DNA of 64,000 nucleotides from Chytriomyces cf. hyalinus JEL632 (Eukaryota > Chytridiomycota > Chytridiomycetes > Chytridiales > Chytriomycetaceae). Shown piece after piece: positions 11,266-22,390 of the stretch (its first letter is position 1; each line of letters starts with the position of its first letter). The position numbers and the translations under genes were made by a program. Location: positions 1 through 64,000 of the forward strand of contig JAIWWG010000026.1 in NCBI GenBank assembly GCA_025435555.1. The letters run 5' to 3'. The notes beneath the pieces were generated by a model, which saw only the letters and a program-made list of their open reading frames with translations, searched no databases and was not told the origin of the DNA.

Positions 11266-12445
11266 ATGCATCTCCTGATTCGGGTGAGTGGGCAGACCCA
11301 CATGACCGCCATGGACATACAGCCGGGGGAGAGCGTACAGTCACTGCTGGGCCGCATCCAGTACGAGCAGGGACAGCGCCCCCCGGACAGCAGCGACTGT
11401 CTCTTTGCTGGCACGACTAGGCTGGACCCAACACGGCTCATCAGCGACTACAAGCTGAGCGACGGCACTGTGGTGACTTTAAAGACGGGAGAGGAGGAAT
11501 TCAAACCTGAGGGCTTTAGCGTGCCCATCAAAACCGTCTCTGGCGCATGCTTCCCTGTGACTGTGCATCCCTTTGACTCCATCGGCGCTTTGAAGATGCA
11601 AATTGAGGAAGCCACACGCATTCCCATCAGCAGACAGCGCCTGATTCTCTCTGGCGCAGAGCTGCTGGACGGTCCCTTTTCCATCAACGAAGCTGGCATC
11701 AGTGCACAGTCCACAGTATTCCTGTCGCTCAAGCTCTCGCTGTCTGTCTACGTACGACTCTCGCCCACACGAGTCAGCAACCTTCTCAGCGTTTCGGCAA
11801 TGGACAACGTGGAGCGGCTGATGCAGATGCTGCATGACCAGGAGTCCATCCCGCTTACTCATCAGTCACTCATCTTCAAAAGCACCAAACTGCAACCGCA
11901 AACTGCCCTGGCCGAATACTGTCTCGAGGACAATGCCGTAATTCTTCTTCAGCTGCCTGTTATCCGCACCAGTGTTACTGTCTCCTGGACGGGCCAAGTT
12001 CTTCCTATCTTCGAGGGACATGCGCTGGAACCGCTGTCGGTTCTCAAGCACAAGATCGAAGGCGTACTTGGCATCCCTGTCTCGCAGCAGGTTTTATTTT
12101 TTCACGGTTCGCTTCTAGACAAAGACACAGCGACGCTGTACCAGCACGGATTCCAGGTACCCTTTCTCATCGATTGGTTTGAATCCTTTTTCAGTCTAAC
12201 GCGCCAACAAGGGAATCGAATGTCACATTTCTCTGTCACTGGCACCCAAACGCGTACATCTTGCACCCGCTGCGTACTCTCAGACACACACGGCAGCATC
12301 GAATTCACTGCTTCGCCATAACATCCAGCGCCGATCCAGCGACTCTCTTCGATCCGAATCGGTCGCGGACTCTGCCAAACCCGGTGCTTCACTGACTTCG
12401 TTGCGGGATAAGATTCGTCTGGCGCGGCAGGGTCGCCAATCCTGA
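11266..12445 (+). CDS. Protein of four tandem ubiquitin-like domains
   Basis: Exons 11266-12156, 12195-12221, 12284-12445 give 359 residues. Four divergent ubiquitin-fold segments follow each other at about 1-76, 83-160, 162-235 and 237-310. The second is the clearest, with the KMQIEEATRIP and RQRLILSG parts matching helix 1 and strand 3 of ubiquitin. None ends in a free Gly-Gly, so it is not a polyubiquitin precursor; these are fixed Ubl domains, probably protein-binding. The tail is Ser/Arg-rich (SLRDKIRLARQGRQ). The nine-codon middle exon is uncertain: one intron 12157-12283 would also keep the frame. A single exon-1 readthrough would end at 12321. Confidence 0.7.
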
Positions 12446-12619
12446 CATTTTGTGCTTGCTAGCATTCATCTTTCTCCCCTCTTGTGAAATAAAAAAATGC
12501 ATCATCGGACGAGTGGGTATTTGCAGCATTTTGTAAGGTACAGGTATTCATTTACAACGCGCGCGCGACAGATTAGGTATTACGGGAAAATAAAAAATAA
12601 AAATAAAAAACACACACAA

Positions 12620-14478
12620 CTACTGAACCAACGCCCAATCAACATCATCCTGCACCAACAACACCTCATTCGTAGCAGACAACCCAACCCCAGACCTTCG
12701 ACTTGCACCACCTCCAACAACACGATCCTCCCTCGAAATCTCCTCCAAACTCCTCCCCGCCGTCTCGGGCAACCAAAACGTCGCAACAAGCCCAGAAAAC
12801 ATAATCACAGCAAACACGCCTAGCACTGCAACAGCATTACTCGCAAAATACGGTCCTACCGCTTGAATCCCCAAAATCGCGCCAAACTTACCACTCGCAG
12901 CACTAATCCCATGCCCCGTGGATCGAAACCGCGTGGGGAAAACTTCCCCAGGAATCACAAACGTGGTCGCATTCGGTCCAAACTGGAAGAAAAACTGCGC
13001 AATCGTGAAAATAATGAGGAACGGTACTTGCTGTTGACTCAACGTGTTCCAAAACACGGCCATGAACCCGAGACATGCAGTTATGATTGCAAAGCCCATG
13101 ATTTGGATGGGTTTGCGGCCCATGCGTTCAATTAGGGCGACTGTGAACCAGTAGCCTGGAACTGTGCCTGCCATGGAGATGATCACGTTCCCAAGTGCAG
13201 TTTGATGGAAAAAGTCCCAAATGTCAATTGGTGGGGTTAGATATTGCAATTGTGTCTTGTTTCCAATCGTCACGTTTACAGCCATTTTCGAAGGTCCGTT
13301 GAAATTAATGAGTGATAGGACTGTGCTCTGGTTGATGGCGAGACCGTACCACGCCACATCGAGGGCGAACCAGCAGTATGAAGTCGCAAATAAGGTTTTA
13401 AAGTTTTTCCGTTGTCCAAAGTATGCTTTGAAATCGGTAAAGAAGCTGACTTTTTCGACTGGTTTGTTTGCAAATTCGTGCGCAGTTTCGTTTCCCCAGC
13501 TGGTTGTCACTGTTCCAATGTTGTTGACAATGAGGATCTGTTCGATATCGTTCAAAGCGGTTTGCGTTGCGCCCATGACTAAAAACATCAAGCTTGGTTG
13601 GCAAAATAGTAATCAGTAAAAATAAAAACACAATCACCATCAGCAGTAAACCGCGGCGTTTCGGGAACAGTCAACCGAAAGTAAATCGCAAACAACGCAG
13701 GAATAAGTCCAATCCCAAGCGTAATTCTCCATACATAATCAAGATTCTTGTAATCCGCTTGAACCAATGGTTTGAACACAGCAAGCGTAGCCACATATGC
13801 TATCGCTCCCGCCAGAATCCCAACCCCTTGCATCGCAAAGACTGCAGCAATCATTGTCCCTCGATACCGCACATTTGCAAATTCCGCCGTAATCACACAT
13901 GATACTGGATAATCACCGCCGATTCCAATGCCAAGACAAAACCTCCACAGCCCCAACACGACCAACACCGAGAAGCCTTGAACAAGCGATGAAGAAAGCG
14001 CGGATCCAATCGTACAGACACACATGATGACCAACTCGACACCATAAATTCGTTTTCGACCCAATCGATCTCCGAGGTATCCAAACCCCAGCTGTCCAAC
14101 AAGGTTACCCCAGCTCGTGGACGCTTTCAACCAGGCATCCACATGCACGCCGTTCGGATGAGCCGAGATAAAATCGAGACGTACGTTTTGAGGTGTTTTG
14201 GCGAGACTCGAGCTACTGTTGCTGCTGTTGTTGGATATCTCTGATGGAAACTCTCCTTGAATGTATTGGCTGCCGTAATAGACTTGGTAGATCATGGGCA
14301 AGGCCTGGCTGATGACAAACATGTCGTACGAGTCTGTAAAGAACCCGACGCCGGCAACGAGGACGGCCCGGACATGGAACCAGCCGAGACTTGCTTCGTC
14401 CAGATGAGCGAATGCGACTGCGCGGCGGGATGCTATCGACGAGATGGGTTGGCTGTGCAACTGCTGAGGCTGTTGCAT
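12620..14478 (-). CDS. Phosphate:proton symporter, Pho84 family (MFS)
   Basis: Two exons, 14478-13638 and 13578-12620 (599 residues), with the intron GTGATT..TAG at 13637-13579. The product is a 12-helix MFS protein of the plasma membrane that takes up inorganic phosphate with H+. It shows FFTDSYDMFVIS in helix 1, GYLGDRLGRKR after helix 2 and the family signature GGDYPVS followed by EFANVRYRG in helix 4. A long intracellular loop holds the exon junction. The second half has GTVPGYWF and RMGRKPIQ. The C-terminus is short. I infer phosphate starvation control by analogy only; no Pho4-like site was confirmed. Confidence 0.93.
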
Positions 14479-14695
14479 TTTTTGAGTGGGTTTCTATTTC
14501 TGGATTTATTTATTTATTTTGTTCGAAAAGTTCATAAGCCGGGTTCAAGAGATTGGTGGATGAATACGCATTGTGATTTTGCGTTCTTGATGATCTCTCC
14601 TTGAATGCATTTGCGTCATGCTCTGACTATACAATAAACCAAAGATTCAGCGAAAATGATGCAGCAAAATGTAGCGGAAGCATATGAAAGCTATG

Positions 14696-16196
14696 CTAAC
14701 AGATCATGGACGCGCTTTCGCTATACGCCTCTCCCAAATACGCAAGAATCTTTTCAAGCCCTGCGTTACCTCCAAGCCGATGAATCTCACTCCGTGCATC
14801 ATCTTCCAACTTCCTCAGCTCATGTTTCATGGCATGCAATGTCGGCTTCATTGTCTGGATGGCATACTTTTTCAAATCCACGTCAGTTGTCCGTTGTTTC
14901 AAGATTTGAAACAGTTGCCGTGAACCTGGATCCGTTACTTGCGATGATGTGAGTTGTGTTTGTTTATAAGGTTCATGTGCGTGTGCAGCAGCAGCAGCAG
15001 CAGCAGCCGTCGCCGAGTGTGTCGATTGAATGTGTCGGATGACGGGGTATGAGAATTTTCCTTCAGTCAAGTCTTCGGCGAATCCCTTGTTGTTTGTAAA
15101 CTGTTTTTTTTTGTTTTTTCGAGGGCAATTATTTTTTTGCGAGCACACCAAGAAAACAAAAGATTCGATGTCACCTCGTTCGAAGTCAAGTTTAAATAAT
15201 CGTCTCGAATTTGGAAATGGAGGCCAAGCATATCCACAAGCGCAACACAGTCTCTTTTTTTCGAAAATAAAAAACACATTTGAGAAAAACATTTACAAAA
15301 AAAAACACCCGCCAACTCACATTGAATTCTGTGACGCAGCCTGCATCATTTTAATAGCTAACCGCAACAATCCCCCCGTTTTATTCGAAATCATCTGCAG
15401 ATATTCCTTCTCGGTCGGACAAATGTTATTGTCGCGCCAATAAATCTCCATGCCTTGGCCCGTGTGTAGATTAATGAGTTCTTGCGCAAAGACATCAATT
15501 ACTTGAGGAAGTTGAAGTGAGATTGCTTTTTGGAGGGCCAGAAAATACCTGATTTGGATAAAAACGCGGGGTTAAAAAAAGAGCTGGAGCAGTTTCAGGA
15601 GTAGAATAAAGACAGATTTACACGTAGTTTCCAGAATTGATTGCACTTGCGACGCCAAATATTTTATGCGCGACTGCAGTTCATACATGCGATTAGTTGG
15701 ATTGAAATTGAAAGTCCCACTGCACCTGGAATTCCCCTCCTCAAATCCGATCCATCTTCCACGTCATCGATCCTACCGCATCAATATGCAAAAACAAAAA
15801 CAAAAAAAAAGAGAGTCAGATGCACAAAACTTGTATGCATCCAAGATCGACAAGGGAATAAAAAAAAATACAAACAACAAGGACGCGGTATGCAACATTT
15901 CGATAATCTCAGAAATGAGTTTTAATTTGTCGGCGGGGACTTTGAGCCAGGCATCGAATGCATTCACGAGTTTGGATCGAATCTCTTTGCCGCGTGCTTG
16001 TGTGAGGTATAAGAATGGTTCGAGCAGGATGCGTTGCTGGGAGGGGAGCGGGTTGGTTAGTCTCAAGCGAAAGAGAGAGGAAAGGTGGGTATTTGAAGAG
16101 AGACAGGCAGCTCACGGATTCAGCGTCGCTATTCGAGTGCGTTGAAAGGAGGACGGATGCTGCTGCGATGGGTTTGTCGTTGTGCGCGCGCTTCAT
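14696..16196 (-). CDS. Geranylgeranyl diphosphate synthase
   Basis: Seven exons on the minus strand: 16196-16116, 16036-15876, 15772-15726, 15673-15622, 15548-15321, 15253-15175, 15100-14696 (350 residues). All phases agree. It condenses farnesyl diphosphate with isopentenyl diphosphate to give C20 diphosphate for protein prenylation, ubiquinone side chains or carotenoids. The first Asp-rich motif is DDVED in LLIDDVEDGSDLRRG, the second is DDYLN in FQIRDDYLNL; both bind Mg-diphosphate. Other family parts are PGKEIRSKL-like RGKEIRSKL and DLTEGKFSYPVIR. A run of eight Ala, coded by a CAG/GCT repeat near 14985-15008, interrupts the C-terminal half and is not a family feature. Confidence 0.93.
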
Positions 16197-16369
16197 TTGT
16201 GATTTGTTTTTTTAAATTTTTAAGTTGCGATAAATAAATATTTACGGAACGTTTAAACTTTATCGTCCCACAAAAAACAACAGTTGAACAACTGGAAATG
16301 CGGAAACCATTTCCAAGCAACATAATCTACTTTAAGAAAAGAACGAGAAAAGAGATACAACAACAGCTT

Positions 16370-17941
16370 TCACTTCTTGACAACCTGCGCATACACACAC
16401 GTAAAGTTGCCAAACGACTGGTTGCGCACACACTCGCTCTTGAACTCTCCAACAAGGTCCTCGTACGCCTCGTTCGACAGGCCCATGATCTTGGGGAGGA
16501 ACGTCTTCATTGTCATGACAGCTTTCTCAGAGTCCTGCAGGAACATGTCGCCCACTTTACCGCCCCAACCAAGTGGGCAGGAAACTGTCTTTTGGGTAAT
16601 GTTGGTCAAACGGACGGATCCTCCGCTGCTTGTTTCGACCTCGTTCATGTAACCGACAAGGTTGGTTCCTGAGAAAAATGTTCAGTTAACTTTCCGCTTG
16701 ATGCATTTCTAACTGCAATAAAAAATACCAGCGCGAATGTCCATTCCTCGTTTGTCCAACATGGCAGCGACTATTTTTCCATTCAAGCGACGCGTAAGCT
16801 CAATAATTACAGATAGATTTTTTTGACACACTCACAGGTTTCTCCGAGCATTTTAGATGAGGGACCTTGACGGTACGTCACCATATCGTACTGATTTGTT
16901 CATTTTGAAAGTAGTTGGAGCTTTAAATGCTTGTCAAAATAAGAAGGGAGTGAATGCGAGATGTGGTACCTCCATCATTTGAATCCATCCTCCGTCCTTG
17001 GTAACACGCGCCAATTCGGCAACAACGGCGGGCCACTTGGCCTTGGGAACTCCCGTAAAGAGAAGCCGCTGATGAACGAAATTGAACGTGTTGTCCTCGT
17101 CTGTCGGACAAATTCTGATTTAGTCCAAGCAAGGGATCCACAGCGAAACACTCACAGGGAAGGCCTTCGAGAACATTTCCAAACACGCACTTTGCCAATG
17201 ACATTTTGTCCCACTGGTTCAACTCGTCGGCAATGTCCTGGTTTTTTTTTTTGAATGAATATGCTTACCACAACCAAAGAACAAGGAATAAAAACTCACG
17301 ACGCCGTGGTACTCTGGGTTCAAGTAAATGCGGTAGACAGCGTCCAACCACGTTCCCATTGCGCATCCGACATCGAGCACTTTTGTCGACTTTTTGGTCA
17401 TGATTTGCTTCACGGGCGTGCAAATGATCAGGCTGTGTGGTGTTTGGTCAATTTAAACAAAAGATGGAGATTGAAATATAAACACACGCAACTCTTTAAA
17501 CAGCATCACGAGCATGTGGTGCTGTTTTGTTTGTTTTTAAGGAAAGCGCGCGGGGTTTTAGTCTTTACAAATGGGGGTTTCTTCAACGAGAGATGATTTC
17601 ACCTGCAAGTCCAGTCTCGACTGTTCCTGCATGTCTGACGGCAGAAAATAATTGCTCGTCTCCACTTTGTGGTACTCACGATCGGAAGATTCGTCCTGCG
17701 ATGGATGCCAGTAAACGGCATCCTCGTCGTTCAACACTGCACCATCGATGGCGGATGGACGGACAACGGAGACTGGCGGCAGAGGAGTGGATGCAGTTGG
17801 TGGTGGGGAGGAAGCGAGGTTTGAGGAGACTGTGGAGTCTGCCTTGATGGAGTGTTGGGGAGTCTGAGTCTTGCGCTGGGATCGCGTTCTTATGGCGTGG
17901 ATGAGGCCTTTGGGAGACAGCTTTGAAAGGTCGTTGCCCAT
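16370..17941 (-). CDS. SAM-dependent methyltransferase, N-myristoyl-type start
   Basis: Eight exons: 17941-17603, 17521-17493, 17432-17300, 17237-17156, 17100-16970, 16890-16836, 16798-16729, 16668-16370; about 378 residues. The SAM-binding motif I is VLDVGCAMGTW; later parts FVHQRLLFTGVPKAKWPAVV and GGWIQMME match the fungal UMTA-like methyltransferase group, whose substrates are mostly unknown. The first residues MGNDLS fit an N-myristoylation signal (Gly2, Ser6), which would tether it to membranes. One junction does not fit: exon 6 ends in phase 1 at the GTGAGT donor (16835) but exon 7, after the only AG (16799), needs phase 0. That may be a base error, an unusual splice or a damaged gene. 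Confidence 0.8.
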
Positions 17942-18387
17942 TTTTATTTTTATTTTATTTTTATTTTTAACCCAATTTGTGAGTTTTTTGATTGGGGGGT
18001 TGGCACAAATAAATTTCAATTGACTATTTAATCAAACGTGACAAATACAAATTGACTCTCGCCGAAACTCACAATTTGTTTATTTGTATGCCCAGTCTGT
18101 GTGTACAAACTTGTTAAATAAAATCACTTCTTCAGTGTTTCGTTTGATGTTTACGACATGCGATCGATCGATCGATCGATGGTGCAGTGCAGTGCAGTGC
18201 AGTGCTGCAGTAAAAGATGAATGGATGGATGGATGGACGCAATGAATTAATTGCATTTCTCAAATAAACAAGTGCGTTGCAATGCATGTGTTATGTCTAT
18301 TATACACACACATGCACATCCATCAACCCACTTGTTTTATTTATTCTCTGCTTCCAAAACATGACTAATAATGAGTCATTCTGATAC
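17942..18387. other. Intergenic, about 445 bases
   Basis: Lies between the start of the methyltransferase gene and the stop of the RING gene, both minus strand. It is AT-rich and contains the tetranucleotide and pentanucleotide repeats listed separately. No coding region was found. Confidence 0.5.
18167..18236. repeat. Cluster of simple repeats (CGAT, GTGCA, GGAT)
   Basis: Three different short tandem repeats follow each other: (CGAT) about four times at 18165-18180, (GTGCA) four times at 18181-18203, and (GGAT) at 18220-18236. Confidence 0.9.
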
Positions 18388-19126
18388 TCACACCACCAAT
18401 CCAGCAACGTCGCTGTACTCCTTGTGCAGAAACTCAACCTTGTTCCGACGCAAGAACACGTATCCAGGCAGCAGCAGCAGCATCCCCGTCTTCTTACCCA
18501 AACGCATCCTGGAAGGCTTCAACGTTACGCCCTCGCAGTCATCCAATCGCAACGCACTGGGCGGGTACGAGACATTCGTAATCGGTGTCGCTGTGCTGGT
18601 GGTGCTGGTGCTGGCTGAAATCATTTCTGGCGGCTGTTTTGTTGTATGCTTGTTTGAACGACTTCTGCTGCTGCTGCGTGGCACAAGCAGCGCAAGTTCC
18701 CGGACAATCTCGGTAAACATCATTGGACCTGGTCTTGTGAGAGCGTTTGGTGTAACCGAGAACAAGCGGCATGAAGACCCCGCGCGTCTGCAGACGGGGC
18801 ACGTGTACATTCGGCTGTCCGTCACATTGAACGCGCATTCCATGCGGAGTTGGTTGAAGCATGTCAGGCACTGTTTAACAAAACAGTCACTATCGATTGC
18901 TCTGAGGTGCATTTGGGGATCAAAAAGATGTAACTAACCAGCCGTCCCTGGCAGCAGGGAAGCGTCAACGAAGCACCTGAGGGGAAGAAGGCAGTCAGGA
19001 TATGCAAGCAGAGACTCTGTGTGTGTGTCAAAGCAAGACAAAACGCAAACCAGCATCAAGATTGTTGCAGCCGATACAGTACTGCGCCTGCACGACCATG
19101 TCCATCGATGACTGCCCGTAGAACAT
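18388..19126 (-). CDS. RING-type zinc-binding protein
   Basis: Exons 19126-19051, 18976-18939 and 18870-18388 give 198 residues. Joined, they form a complete RING-like pattern near the N-terminus: CIGC, then a spacer, PCC, CLTC, and CPVC. Cys pairs are spread over all three exons, which supports the splice choice. Such domains usually act as E3 ubiquitin ligases that bind an E2. The rest is a Ser/Arg/Thr-rich linker and a short C-terminal segment with Leu-rich MLLLLPGYVFLRR. No transmembrane helix is clear. The start ATG is the first in frame with the first Cys pair; an upstream exon cannot be excluded. An earlier acceptor (CAGAG) gives a frame with a stop and was not used. Confidence 0.7.
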
Positions 19127-19821
19127 GTTTGTTGGGAGTGAGAATCGTGTGGAGATGGGAATTGCCCGATGCAAATTTTTCTGTTGAACAGAAGCTGTTT
19201 GTTGGGATGGAGGAGGGTATCCAGGTGTCCGAATATCGCAGTGTCCGAAAGAGAATGTGCTGGTGTTTGGTCTCTCTCCGCTGCCTTATGTCTGCTCCTT
19301 GACTCAACACAAGCCTCCCCGAGTGGATACAAGTGTCAAAACATACATCCAACGTCGCACAAACTGACGTGTTACAATTCTTTTTATATCCCCCCCAAAC
19401 ACATGGCACCTTGCCTGAACCGGCCTTCTTTTCTTATTGGGAACTTTGAAAAATAGGACCAAGCTTTTTTTTTTATTGTGGCAAGGGCAGACTCCAGGTT
19501 CGCCCCCCGCCCTGAACGAAAGACTTTTCTCCCGCGAGAAAACCCAGCCCCGACAAGGCAAAACCGAAAAGACCGATTGGTCAACAAAATGGAAAAAAAA
19601 AAAAAAGAAAAGGAGGGAGGGAGATAACTAGGCGCGAGAGAGAGGGGAGACAAAAAAGACAGGAGGAAAAACGACGAGGTTCGAATGACTTCTGAAGACA
19701 GCCGAAAAATAAAACAGAAAAGAAAAAAAAAAAGGTTGCAAAATACAAGAGAGAGAAGAGTCCCCCTTGCATATTCTAGATAACTCCCCTTTTTTTTAAA
19801 GGGAAATATTTTTTTCCCATT
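19127..19821. other. Intergenic, about 695 bases, purine-rich
   Basis: Contains long A/G-rich runs (19590-19735) and homopolymers of A and T. It is upstream of the RING gene and downstream of the four-helix gene. No gene could be supported. Confidence 0.5.
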
Positions 19822-20843
19822 TTACACAGAGTTTCTCCAATTGAGCACTTCCAAAGCAGCATACGCCGCCCACGAAAGACAACAAATCCAACTGCTCACA
19901 ACAGCCGCATTCACAACACCCAAACTCTTTGGGTACGTTGCTGTCGTCTCTTGCTCAAAGAATCCTCCACTAAAGATGGTTCCACAAGAAAACCCGGCGA
20001 GTGTGAATTGGTTGCAGGTCGTGTTGATTCCAATCGTGGCAATAATGGCCATGAGGAATGCAATCAGCGTTTCAACGATGGAGATGACGGCCATTCCGAA
20101 AATTAGACGGACGGCACGGAATTCGGCTCGGACAATGTAGTAGAGGGATGCTGCACCAATGATGAGGGCGAGAAGCATGCTTGCTGCTGACAGGCTGGCG
20201 GAGGAGATTCAAGCGGGTGAGTTGTATGGAAAAACGATGAAGGTGTGTTATCAAAACGCAACGAACCCCATGATTCCTGAGCATGCACTGGAGTTTGCAT
20301 TAAAGAGGTAGTAACCCGGGTTCGCCTGGTCAACCTTGTAGTCTTGGATGTAGAGAATGCAGATACCAGATGGTCCGTATCTGGCCTGATCGGCAATGCC
20401 CGCGAGGGTGATGATTGCAGTCAACTAGTTTTCCAAATTGGCAGTTTTGTTGAGAGAGACAAGCCCCAAGACACACACACACCCTTATAACAAGAAGGGG
20501 GGGCTCAAACTCACCAGCTGCAGGGCGTGGATTCCTCCATAGAGACCGATACGAAGCCAGTTTGAAGACTACGAAAAAACAAGTTTTGAGTTGAGCGTGG
20601 CTCCGGTTTTTTTTGGTTTTGGAGATCCCCCGGCTGTCCTTGAATGCAACGGTCCCCGACTCTCGCATCCATGATTGCACATGCTCCTCCTCCACCTCCT
20701 CCTAGGTTGTAGCGTCCGGTTGCCCCTTCAAACTACCTCATGGTCATCATCGATCACCCCCACACACTTTCGAGATTCGGACACTGCTGATCAGACCCGC
20801 AAAGTCTCCGTGGTTGTGATTGAGGGTGCCAAGCACTCACCAT
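19822..20843 (-). CDS. Four-helix membrane protein, MARVEL-like
   Basis: Proposed exons 20843-20841, 20568-20515, 20424-20267 and 20194-19822 (195 residues). The product has four hydrophobic segments: LYGGIHALQLLTAIITLAG, SAASMLLALIIGAASLYYIV, LIFGMAVISIVETLIAFLMA and VVNAAVVSSWICCLSWAAYA. The spacing and the short cytosolic ends resemble fungal MARVEL or Nce102-like proteins of the plasma membrane, but no signature residue proves it. Exon 1 would consist only of the start codon, ATG directly followed by GTGAGT. If so, the first intron (20840-20569, 272 bases) is far longer than its neighbours, so another start may be the true one. Confidence 0.6.
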
Positions 20844-21028
20844 TGGGATTTGATGCTCGAAATTTGAATGAGGCCGCAGAATGCGCAAAAATAGAAAATA
20901 TTTAGCACTTGTTTTTTAAAACAGTTGGAGAACTTGTCCATCTGCCCCCCCTTAATTATCAAACAAACTCTAAATGTAAAATAAAAAACAGGCAAGGTTT
21001 GGGGGAAGCTTCTTTAATTATCCTTGTT

Positions 21029-21791
21029 TTATGCTTTGGGTTTTGCGTCTCCCTTTTTGCTCTCCTCCTTTTTGGGCGCCGCTGTGGTCTCAGCCTTTTT
21101 AGCCTCCTCCTTGCCCTTATTCTCTTTCTTGTCTCCCTTCTTTGGCGCTTCCTTTTTTCCGTCTCCCTTCTTGGCCTGCACTGGAGCACCACCACCAGTA
21201 GCACCACCCATAGCCTGTTTCACAAACGCTTCTGCCCGAGCCCGCACATCCTCTTCAAATGTAAGCGGTTTTTTATATTCTTGCGCGGCAGCAGCATCAG
21301 GTCCAAGCGTGTTTTCCAGGCGTGTTTTTATATCGTTTGCCTCTTTTTCGCATTCGGTTTTAAGCGTTTGAATCGCAGCGGACAGCGACGATGGCGCGTA
21401 ATGTTCGAACGTGTTGATGGTCATGTTGATGCCGGCAGGCAAGTTTTTGTTGACGTGTTTATACTGTCAAGTCAAAAGAGTCAGTAATGCAACAACAAAC
21501 GAAAAAAAAAAAAAAAAAAAAAGAGAAGATTGAAATATATATACATACCCAAGCTTGAATCGACGCAGGATCCGCATTAAACGCCTGCACAAGCCGCCTG
21601 TACGTCTTTCGTTCAAACACTTCTTTACTCTTGTCGTGCACAAAGGGACCCTTCGTGACATGCCATCTCTCCAAATTCGTTTGAAGGTGAATCACGGCGT
21701 CGCTGGTGCTGATGCCGTGCTTGTGTGCAGAGTGTGTTGCATAGTATGCGACAAAATCGGCGTGGTCTGGCATGTATGAAGAAATCTCCAT
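21029..21791 (-). CDS. Mitochondrial small-subunit ribosomal protein uS10m
   Basis: Exons 21791-21549 and 21463-21029 (225 residues from the first in-frame ATG). The S10 core is clear: LERWHVTKGPFVHDKSKEVF, RKTYRRLVQAF, AWVKYVNKNLPAG-like sequence across the intron, and INMTINTFEHY. It forms part of the head of the mitochondrial 37S subunit. After the core is a long extension ending in a run of Lys and Glu (KKEAPKKGDKKE), which is unusual and may be an RNA- or protein-binding tail. The frame stays open upstream of the ATG to about 21930, and the missing presequence may come from there or from another exon. Confidence 0.85.
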
Positions 21792-22390
21792 TTTGGCGCA
21801 CAGAAAGTGTAGAGATGGGTCTGAGGGTAAGGGTGGGTTTGGGGTGTTTGGGATGTTTACGGCTGTGTCTGAGACTGTTGATATATTTCGTGTACAGGAG
21901 TGAGTTGAGCGCAGTTTCGAGGCATGGACCAAAAAAGAGCAGTTTCGTTCAACGTACGCGCAAAAGATTTGGATCCGAATTTGGCGCTGGGTACACTGCT
22001 AGGTTGCTTGAACGAGAGTGGGGTCGCACTAAAGATGTGTTTAGTAAGACGGGAGTGGAGCTAACGAGTGCTACTCACACTGCATCCGGGACTGCTGCTG
22101 CTGATTCACTCGAAATGCATCGGATATGGGCGTGGATCCTCGGGACTGGGCGTGCGAGGTTTCCGATTCGGAGGGAGAACATTTTAACTTGGAGAAAGAG
22201 AAAAAGTTACATATTTTACGTCGATCCTGATGAAATGTTTGGTTCTCCAGCGACTCTCTTAAGCTTACCAGCAAAGACCTGGCGAGAGAAGTGAACGTTG
22301 CGGGAAGATGAATCAACTACCTTCAGAAGGTCTGGGCATCCAGCCACGCGTCCAGACGGCAGGCAAGAGTGCAGGGGTTGATGGACTGCT

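Noticed and set aside
12157-12321. Readthrough end of the ubiquitin-like protein at 12321
   Set aside because: Splicing gives a longer Ser/Arg-rich tail in a consistent phase, while the readthrough tail has no such character.
21792-21932. Extension of uS10m to a TTG at 21932
   Set aside because: A TTG start is unlikely in a fungal nuclear gene; the first in-frame ATG was used and the doubt noted.
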